The notes under the pieces were generated by a model that did not search any database, was not told where the DNA came from, and was given only the letters and a program-made list of their open reading frames with translations. Position numbers and translations under genes: made by a program. Shown here one piece after another: positions 27,034 to 32,807 of a DNA stretch of 32,807 bases (within the stretch, counting starts at the first letter, position 1; every line of letters starts with the position of its first letter). Origin of the DNA: Firmicutes bacterium UBA4874 (GTDB lineage Bacteria; Bacillota; Clostridia; Caldicoprobacterales; DTU083); contig DHDO01000051.1 of NCBI GenBank assembly GCA_002399435.1, forward strand, positions 5,035 to 37,841, given 5' to 3'.

Positions 27034-28929
27034 ATGGATTTTATTGCCGGGAAATATGAGATCATTGTAATCGGAGCGGGACATGCCGGTTGTGAAGCCG
27101 CCCTGGCATCCGCCAGAATGGGACGGAAGACTCTGGTCCTTGCCCTGAATCTGGATGCTGTGGCCTTAATGGCCTGCAACCCTTCCATAGGGGGATCCTC
27201 CAAAGGTCATCTGGTACGGGAAGTCGATGCCCTGGGCGGAGAAATGGGCCGGAACATTGATAAAACCGCCATTCAGGTCCGTATGCTGAATACCGGGAAA
27301 GGTCCTGCCGTACATTCCCTGCGGGCACAGGCGGATAAAAAGCGCTATCAGGAAGAAATGAAGTTGACTTTGGAGCGTCAGGAGAACCTGACCATACACC
27401 AGGGGGAAGTGGAATCCATCCGGACGGAAAATGGAAAGATATCCGGGATCCGGCTGGTTACCGGAGAAGTCTACCTTTGCCGGGCGGTTGTACTCGCATC
27501 GGGTGTTTATTTGAAGAGTCGGGTCATCATCGGGGAATTTTCGGCAAAAAGCGGACCAAATGGATTGTTCCCCGCCAATCAGCTGTCGGAATGCCTGAAG
27601 GATCTGGGATTTACTCTGCAGAGGTTTAAAACCGGGACTCCGGCGAGGGTGAACCGAAGATCCCTGGATTTTAGCAGGATGAAAATCCAGCCGGGAGATT
27701 CGACAGCGGAGCCTTTTTCCTTTCTGGACGACTGCAGAATACGGGATCAGACTCCCTGTTGGCTGACCTACACCAACGAGCATACCCATGAAATCATACG
27801 GGAGAATCTGTACCGTTCTCCCCTGTATTCCGGGGATATCAAAGGCATTGGGCCAAGATACTGCCCTTCCATAGAAGATAAAGTCGTTCGGTTCAAGGAT
27901 AAGAAAAGTCATCAGATTTTTATCGAACCGGAAGGGCTGCACACCAATGAGATGTATATCCAGGGCATGTCCTCCAGCCTGCCGGTGGATGTGCAGACGG
28001 CTGTCTATCATACCGTGCCGGGCATGGAACATGCGGAGATCATGCGGCCTGCCTACGCCATTGAATATGACTGCATAGATCCGACCCAGCTGAATCTGAC
28101 ACTGGAATCCAGAGAGATCGGAGGAATGTTTTTTGCCGGACAGATCAACGGGAGCTCCGGTTATGAAGAAGCGGCGGCGCAGGGAATTCTGGCCGGCATC
28201 AATGCCGTTTTGTATATCCGGGGGGATGAGCCATTGATCCTGGATCGTTCGGATGCCTATATCGGGGTGTTGGTGGATGACCTGGTAACGAAAGGGACAA
28301 AAGAGCCCTATCGCATGATGACATCCCGCGCGGAATACCGTTTGCTTCTGAGGCAGGACAATGCGGATATGCGGCTGACGGAAAAAGGGTATCGGATCGG
28401 ATTGGCGGGTGAGCAAAGGTATCAAAGGACTATGAAGAAGGAAGAATCCATCCTCCGGGAGATGGAAAGACTCCAACATACCGTGCTGCCTCCGTCTGAC
28501 AAAAATGAGTCCTGGCTGAAGGAAAAGGGGTCGTCTCCCATACAAAGCGGACTATCCCTCTATAACCTTCTGAAACGTCCTGAGCTGCATTATTCGGACA
28601 TTGCCGGTCTGGAGGACCAGGAGACCGGGAAAGTGTCTGCAGAGGTCGGGAAACAGGTTGAGATACAGGTAAAGTACCAGGGCTATATTCAAAAGCAGAA
28701 AAGACAGGTGGAGCAGTTTCAAAAGATGGAACGAAACGGAATCCCGGATCCTATGGATTATCGTTTGATACCGGGTCTTCGTTTGGAAGCCAGGCAGAAG
28801 CTGCAGGCGCAGCAGCCGGTCAATATCGGTCAGGCGTCCCGGATTTCAGGCGTATCGCCGGCAGATGTCTCGGTTCTGATGATTTATCTGGAAAAAATGA
28901 GACGGGAGCGGAAAAGCAGTGAACGATGA
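27034..28929 (+). CDS. mnmG: tRNA modification FAD enzyme MnmG (GidA)
   Basis: FAD-dependent partner of MnmE in U34 modification, 631 residues. The dinucleotide-binding loop [19 protein letters not shown] is at the N-terminus, followed by [22 protein letters not shown] and the [18 protein letters not shown] segment. FAD-family motifs such as [20 protein letters not shown] come later, and the C-terminal helical domain is typical ([21 protein letters not shown]). ATG at 27034 is chosen because the protein then starts [16 protein letters not shown] like its orthologues; an in-frame TTG at 27010 would overlap mnmE. It overlaps rsmG by 11 bp. Confidence 0.97.
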   Translation: MDFIAGKYEIIVIGAGHAGCEAALASARMGRKTLVLALNLDAVALMACNPSIGGSSKGHLVREVDALGGEMGRNIDKTAIQVRMLNTGKGPAVHSLRAQADKKRYQEEMKLTLERQENLTIHQGEVESIRTENGKISGIRLVTGEVYLCRAVVLASGVYLKSRVIIGEFSAKSGPNGLFPANQLSECLKDLGFTLQRFKTGTPARVNRRSLDFSRMKIQPGDSTAEPFSFLDDCRIRDQTPCWLTYTNEHTHEIIRENLYRSPLYSGDIKGIGPRYCPSIEDKVVRFKDKKSHQIFIEPEGLHTNEMYIQGMSSSLPVDVQTAVYHTVPGMEHAEIMRPAYAIEYDCIDPTQLNLTLESREIGGMFFAGQINGSSGYEEAAAQGILAGINAVLYIRGDEPLILDRSDAYIGVLVDDLVTKGTKEPYRMMTSRAEYRLLLRQDNADMRLTEKGYRIGLAGEQRYQRTMKKEESILREMERLQHTVLPPSDKNESWLKEKGSSPIQSGLSLYNLLKRPELHYSDIAGLEDQETGKVSAEVGKQVEIQVKYQGYIQKQKRQVEQFQKMERNGIPDPMDYRLIPGLRLEARQKLQAQQPVNIGQASRISGVSPADVSVLMIYLEKMRRERKSSER

Positions 28930-29637
28930 CAGGAATTTGCTGGTTGACGGATGTTCAAAAATGGGATTGGATTTGAAGGATGCGCAGGTAAAGTGTTTTG
29001 AAACGTATCTTTCCCTTCTGCTGGAATGGAACGGGAAAATGAATCTGACCGCTATAGACACTCCGCAGGAGGTCATTACGGAGCATTTTCTGGATTCTGT
29101 TTCTGTTCTGAAGGTGTGCGCTCCCGGGAAGGGTGCCCAGGTGCTGGACGTAGGATCCGGCGCAGGTTTTCCCGGAATACCGATGCAGATTGTGAGGCCG
29201 GACATTCATCTGACCATGGTGGATGCCGTCCTGAAGAAGACCTTTTTTTGGAGGAAGTCCGGAAGCAGCTGGGATTGAAGGAATGTCGTATTTTACATGC
29301 CAGGGCGGAAGATCTGGGGAAAATGCAGCTTCACCGGGAGAAATATGATGTTGTCGTATCCAGGGCAGTGGCTCCCATGAGGGTATTGTCCGAATACTGC
29401 CTTCCCTTTGTCCGGGTGGGAGGGTATTTTATAGCCCATAAGGGCCCTGCTGCCCCGGAAGAGATACGGAGTGCAGGGCAGGCCATCCGGATTTTGGGCG
29501 GCCGGATTGATAATATGGAAAAAGTGGATATTACAGGCTCAGAGAAAACCCATATATTGGTTGTTATTGAGAAAGTAGCGAAAACCCCATCGAAGTATCC
29601 CCGCTCTGCCGGAAAGCCTAAAAAGTCTCCGCTGTAA
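28919..29637 (+). pseudogene. rsmG: 16S rRNA G527 methyltransferase RsmG, frameshifted at T7
   Basis: RsmG (GidB) methylates N7 of G527 in 16S rRNA using S-adenosylmethionine. The first frame runs from GTG 28919 and has the whole N-terminal half: LLLEWNGKMNLTAI and the SAM loop VLDVGSGAGFPGIP. It stops at 29278 with unrelated residues after LKKTFFW. The rest (LEEVRKQLGLKECRILHARAEDLG, VVSRAVAPM, KGPAAPEE) is in the -1 frame to 29637. The switch falls in ACC-TTTTTTT-GG (T7 at 29243-29249); one additional T restores LKKTFFLEEVRKQLG and a full-length protein of about 239 residues. This is a recent mutation, a slippage or recoding site, or a sequencing deletion. Both halves look well conserved. 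Confidence 0.9.
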
Positions 29638-29673
29638 GAACAGGATTCTTTCCTGTAAGAACAGGATTCTTTC
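29632..29673 (+). repeat. Perfect 21-bp tandem duplication at rsmG 3' end
   Basis: The 21 bp at 29632-29652, containing the rsmG stop codon, are repeated exactly and without a gap at 29653-29673. Each unit can fold weakly (AAGAA/TTCTT). No function is apparent. Confidence 0.88.
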
Positions 29674-29707
29674 CTTTTATGGATAAAGGACATAAATTTT
29701 AAATGAT

Positions 29708-29843
29708 TTGACAAAGATACACGAAAAACAGCGTAAAGTAAAGAAAAACAGAGGAAATCGATGAATATGAGCCCTCAGCCTATTAAATAAAAATATATCA
29801 CAAAATAAGGAGGAAAATGAATGATTACCTAGAATATACATAA
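29708..29843 (+). promoter_or_regulatory. noc upstream region with tiny reading frames
   Basis: A consensus -35 TTGACA lies at 29708-29713, but the best -10 (TAAAGT, 29734-29739) is 20 bp away, so the promoter is doubtful. Two very short frames with ribosome sites follow. ATG 29761 has 9 codons (MNMSPQPIK) with GAGGA 5 nt before. Then AAGGAGG (29807-29813) precedes ATG 29817 (8 codons, MNDYLEYT) and ATG 29821 (3 codons). They could be leader peptides or remnants of a lost gene. Confidence 0.4.
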
Positions 29844-29860
29844 TAACTGGAGGGAGTGCT

Positions 29861-30721
29861 ATGTTGAGAGGGTTTCACGTTTTAAATAATAATTCTATAC
29901 CGGCAGAGACTCATTCGTTTTCCAGGGAAGTGGAGTCGATACCAATTCATATGATTAAGCCGAATCCCTATCAGCCAAGAAAAAATTTTACAACACAGGG
30001 GCTGGAGGAACTGGCGCAATCCATAAGGGAGTATGGAGTAATTCAACCCATTACGGTAAGAAAAACCGGACCGGATGGATATGAACTGATTGCCGGGGAA
30101 CGACGGCTGCGTGCGGGGAAAATGGCCGGATTGACCCATATCCCTTCCATACTTGTCGATACCTATGAAGAAGATTCCGCAATTATGGCCATGATCGAGA
30201 ACCTGCAGAGAGAGAATCTGCATTTTCTGGAGGAAGCAAAGGGCTACGAAAGTCTTATCCGGGATCATGGATTTACGCAGGAAGAATTGGCTTCCAAATT
30301 GGGAAAGAATCAATCCACAATCGCGAATAAACTTCGTATTCTGCGCTTAAGTGAAGAAGTAAAGGAAATGTTGATCAAGGAAGATCTGACAGAGCGCCAT
30401 GCCAGGGCTCTCCTGAAGCTTCCGGACGAACAGCTTCAGTTGAAAGCCATCCAGCAGGTTGTGAAGGATAAACTGAATGTCCGGGATACTGAAAAGTTAA
30501 TTGATCGGACGATTGAAAAAATCCGGGATCATCAGAGAGACAATATGATTCAGTCCAGGAAAAACAGAAAGTCATTCTCGGGGAAAAAGGATTTGAGAAT
30601 TTTCACCAATACCATTCACAATGCCATCCGATTAATGGAGAAGTATGGCCTTTCCGTACAATATCATCAGATTGAAAAGGAGGATTGCATTGAAATCACC
30701 GTAAGCATACCAAAAAGCTGA
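29861..30721 (+). CDS. noc: Nucleoid occlusion protein Noc (ParB family)
   Basis: ParB-like DNA-binding protein, 286 residues, that in Bacillus binds its own sites and the membrane to stop division over the nucleoid. The CTPase/ParB N-domain has IKPNPYQPRKNF and the GERRLRAGKMAGL box, followed by MIENLQRENLHFLEEAKGY. The helix-turn-helix is TQEELASKLGKNQSTIANKLRILRL. The first 15 or so residues (MLRGFHVLNNN) include an amphipathic-looking stretch that may be the membrane-targeting segment. Position upstream of parA and the presence of a separate parB support Noc rather than Spo0J. GGAGGGAG precedes the ATG. Confidence 0.88.
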   Translation: MLRGFHVLNNNSIPAETHSFSREVESIPIHMIKPNPYQPRKNFTTQGLEELAQSIREYGVIQPITVRKTGPDGYELIAGERRLRAGKMAGLTHIPSILVDTYEEDSAIMAMIENLQRENLHFLEEAKGYESLIRDHGFTQEELASKLGKNQSTIANKLRILRLSEEVKEMLIKEDLTERHARALLKLPDEQLQLKAIQQVVKDKLNVRDTEKLIDRTIEKIRDHQRDNMIQSRKNRKSFSGKKDLRIFTNTIHNAIRLMEKYGLSVQYHQIEKEDCIEITVSIPKS

Positions 30722-30739
30722 GGGGTTCTCTTTCGGATT

Positions 30740-31009
30740 TCAACAGACTTTTCCACTGATCAGCAAAACACCAATAACGAGAAAAGCCAGCCCCGATGCT
30801 GTCTGGATGACATTTTGCGGTATAAAATTTGTAAGAAGCCCCCCTGCAACCACTCCAATCAGGGAGGATGCGGCGAGAGCAAGAGCAGAACCAATAAAGA
30901 CCATCCAAATGGATTTGGTTTTGGCAGCCATCAACATGGTTGCCATTTGTGTTTTATCCCCCAGTTCAGCAAGAAACACCAGACAAAAAGTCGTCAATAA
31001 AGTTTTCAT
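30740..31009 (-). CDS. GDT1/TMEM165 (UPF0016) family transporter, single-repeat
   Basis: Small membrane protein of 89 residues, with about three hydrophobic segments. The family signature E-x-G-D-K-T appears as AELGDKTQMAT (Glu15, Asp18). GDT1/UPF0016 proteins are cation transporters (calcium, manganese). Full-length members have two such repeats; this one has a single repeat, so it presumably works as a homo- or hetero-oligomer. ATG at 31009 is chosen since GGAGG lies 5 nt upstream; an in-frame ATG at 31030 is upstream of that site. It is convergent with noc (18 bp between stops) and divergent from parA. No metal riboswitch is evident in the 129-bp upstream gap. Confidence 0.85.
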   Translation of the reverse strand: MKTLLTTFCLVFLAELGDKTQMATMLMAAKTKSIWMVFIGSALALAASSLIGVVAGGLLTNFIPQNVIQTASGLAFLVIGVLLISGKVC

Positions 31010-31077
31010 GAAAACCTCCGGATTTTTCATTTATATCATATTTATATTAGAATGTTTGAAAAAGTATGCCTTCACTC

Positions 31078-31106
31078 TTTTCAGAAATATTATTATCAAC
31101 TATAAT
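31078..31106 (+). promoter_or_regulatory. Candidate parA-parB promoter
   Basis: TATAAT at 31101-31106 has TTTTCA (31078-31083) 17 bp upstream, a moderate -35. It is 33 bp from the parA start codon and the only good -10 in the gap between the divergent genes. Confidence 0.5.
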
Positions 31107-31138
31107 AGAGATAACAATGGAAAAAGAGGTGCAAATTC

Positions 31139-31930
31139 ATGTCTAGAGTAATAGCAGTCGCCAACCAGAAGGGCGGGGTTGGCAAAACGACGACGAATGT
31201 AAATTTAAGTGCCTGTCTGGCAGTTCTCGGGAAAAGGGTGCTGACCATTGATATCGATCCACAGGGGAATACAACCAGTGGATTGGGGATAGATAAGAAC
31301 CATGCGAAATATTCCATTTATGATATTATTGTCAACGGTGTGGATGCAAAAGATACGATCTTACATACTTCTGTTAAAAACCTGGATATCATTGTATCAA
31401 AAATTCAACTGGCCGGAGCCGAGATTGAACTGGTGCCAATGATGGCACGGGAGATGATTTTGAAAAAAGCTTTGGCGGATATCAAAGAGGATTATGAATA
31501 TATCCTGATTGACTGTCCTCCCTCTCTTGGTCTGATTACCATAAACGCTCTCACTGCAGCGGATAAACTGCTGGTGCCCATACAATGTGAATACTATGCC
31601 CTGGAGGGGCTGACGCAGCTAATGAGTACTTATGAACTGGTAAAAAAGAATCTGAATCCGAATCTGGAAATTGAGGGAGTCGTACTGACCATGTTTGATG
31701 CCAGAACCAATCTTTCTATCCAGGTGGTCGATGAAGTAAAGAAGCACTTTAGAAATAAAGTCTATACGACGATTATTCCGCGCAATGTGCGGCTGGGAGA
31801 GGCACCAAGCCATGGAGTGCCTGTGATCCTGTACGATCCAAAATGCATTGGAGCAGAAGCCTATACGGATCTGGCAAAAGAAATGATCGCAAATGAAGAG
31901 GATGAGGAGGGCGAAGAAATATGGCGATGA
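31139..31930 (+). CDS. parA: Chromosome partitioning ATPase ParA/Soj
   Basis: Deviant Walker-type ATPase of 263 residues that with ParB moves or organises newly replicated origins and, in Bacillus (Soj), also regulates DnaA. The Walker A' motif KGGVGKTTTNVNLSACLA lies at the N-terminus, with DIDPQGNTTSGLG, the Walker B region YILIDCPPSLGLITINAL and the C-terminal LGEAPSHGVPVILYD. The ribosome site AGAGGTG lies before ATG 31139. It overlaps parB by 10 bp, so the pair is co-translated. Confidence 0.96.
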   Translation: MSRVIAVANQKGGVGKTTTNVNLSACLAVLGKRVLTIDIDPQGNTTSGLGIDKNHAKYSIYDIIVNGVDAKDTILHTSVKNLDIIVSKIQLAGAEIELVPMMAREMILKKALADIKEDYEYILIDCPPSLGLITINALTAADKLLVPIQCEYYALEGLTQLMSTYELVKKNLNPNLEIEGVVLTMFDARTNLSIQVVDEVKKHFRNKVYTTIIPRNVRLGEAPSHGVPVILYDPKCIGAEAYTDLAKEMIANEEDEEGEEIWR

Positions 31931-32799
31931 AAAAAGGACTGGGAAGGGGACTGGATGCCCTGTTTGAAAGTTACAGGGAAGAAACAGAAACAGCGGATGA
32001 GGCACCAGGCGATAAAGGAAAAAATCAAATACAGGAAATCAGGGTTAACGATATTGATCCCAATCCAGATCAACCCCGCAAGCAGTTTACTAAAGAGGGG
32101 ATTCAGGAACTGGCCGATTCTATTCGAAGCCATGGGGTCGTACAACCCATTATTGTGAAAAAAAGCGGTCTTCGATATCAGATCGTAGCCGGTGAGAGAC
32201 GCTGGAGAGCAGCCAGGGAAGCTGGACTCCTAACCATACCTGCAATGATAATGGATTTGACAGAGAAAGAGGTCATTGAAATTGGGCTGATTGAGAATTT
32301 ACAGAGGGAGGATCTCAACCCCATCGAAGAGGCACAGGGAATTCAGCAGTTGGTGGACAAGATGAATCTTACCCAGGAAGAAGCGGCGGAGCGCCTGGGG
32401 AGAAGCCGGCCTGCTGTTGCAAATGCGCTGCGGCTGTTGCAACTTTCCGGCAGGATACAGGAGTATTTATCCGAAAAGCGGATCACAACCGGACATGCAA
32501 AGGCATTGCTTTCCATTGAAGACAAAAAGCTGCGTGAAGAAGTTGCAGAGATGATACTGGTGAAGAATTTAAATGTACGGGATACCGAAAAAATTATTCA
32601 AAATATAAACAAGAAGAAAATTAAAAAGACTGCAAAGGAGAAGCCAGGCTATATCACGGAGATTGAAAACGGATTGGAAGAATCTCTTGGCACCAAAGTA
32701 CAGATCCGACCCGGTGCAAAGAAAGGAATTATAGAAATTGAATATTATAGCAATGAGGATCTGGAACGGATTATCAACAGAGTATCCTATCAGCAATAA
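31921..32799 (+). CDS. parB: Chromosome partitioning protein ParB/Spo0J
   Basis: parS-binding CTPase clamp of the ParABS system, 292 residues. It starts with the conserved KKGLGRGLDALF. The ParB N-domain has IDPNPDQPRKQFTKEGIQEL, GERRWRAAREAGL and LIENLQREDLNPIEEAQG. The helix-turn-helix is TQEEAAERLGRSRPAVANALRLLQL and the C-terminal dimerisation part ends EYYSNEDLERIINRVSY. ATG at 31921 or 31927 could be used; AGGAGGG lies upstream. The gene ends 8 bp before the window edge. Confidence 0.96.
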   Translation: MAMKKGLGRGLDALFESYREETETADEAPGDKGKNQIQEIRVNDIDPNPDQPRKQFTKEGIQELADSIRSHGVVQPIIVKKSGLRYQIVAGERRWRAAREAGLLTIPAMIMDLTEKEVIEIGLIENLQREDLNPIEEAQGIQQLVDKMNLTQEEAAERLGRSRPAVANALRLLQLSGRIQEYLSEKRITTGHAKALLSIEDKKLREEVAEMILVKNLNVRDTEKIIQNINKKKIKKTAKEKPGYITEIENGLEESLGTKVQIRPGAKKGIIEIEYYSNEDLERIINRVSYQQ

Positions 32800-32807
32800 A
32801 AGCAAAA

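Overview
The window looks like the replication-origin region of a Clostridia-type (low-GC Gram-positive, Firmicutes) chromosome. The block rpmH-rnpA-yidD-yidC-jag-mnmE-mnmG-rsmG-noc-parA-parB runs rightwards from the origin. The block dnaA-dnaN-yaaA-recF-remB-gyrB-gyrA runs leftwards. The origin lies between dnaA and rpmH (about 22.95-23.16 kb), with DnaA boxes of both orientations and a DnaA-trio-like tract. Genus or family cannot be fixed from the sequence alone; strong Shine-Dalgarno sites, TTG/GTG starts, Noc and RemB all fit Clostridia.

Layout. (1) 1-6.3 kb, plus strand: a YesM-type sensor kinase (5' end cut off), a YesN-type AraC response regulator, two LplB/YtcP-type ABC permeases and a lipoprotein solute-binding protein, closed by a strong terminator. 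This is a carbohydrate or oligosaccharide uptake locus. (2) 6.3-9.6 kb, plus strand: an extended -10 promoter, an unexplained leader of about 200 nt, argS, then murG. (3) 9.6-12.8 kb, minus strand: an apparent operon of a PAP2 phosphatase, a CrtO-like acyltransferase joined in frame to an MGDG-synthase-like glycosyltransferase, and a glutathione peroxidase. It has its own promoter and terminator and looks like a membrane glycolipid module. (4) 12.8-13.2 kb: gene-free DNA holding a second compact DnaA-box cluster. (5) 13.2-22.8 kb, minus strand: free-methionine-(R)-sulfoxide reductase, then the gyrA-to-dnaA operon read away from the origin. (6) 23.2-32.8 kb, plus strand: ribosome, RNase P, membrane insertion, tRNA modification and chromosome segregation genes, with one small minus-strand GDT1-family transporter between noc and parA.

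Most genes in 9.7-32.8 kb are co-oriented with forks leaving the origin; the uptake locus, argS and murG face the leftward fork. Two places have reading-frame architecture that turns on a homopolymer. rsmG is broken at a T7 tract. The acyltransferase and glycosyltransferase are fused across an A8 tract, and one more A would turn them into two overlapping genes. Both may be real, or both may be single-base deletions in the assembly.

The least conventional observations are the acyltransferase-glycosyltransferase fusion with its PAP2 and peroxidase neighbours, the DnaA-box cluster about 10 kb from the origin, the duplicated promoter in front of rpmH, and the tiny reading frames with ribosome-binding sites in front of noc. 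No tRNA, rRNA, CRISPR array, transposase or phage gene was seen.
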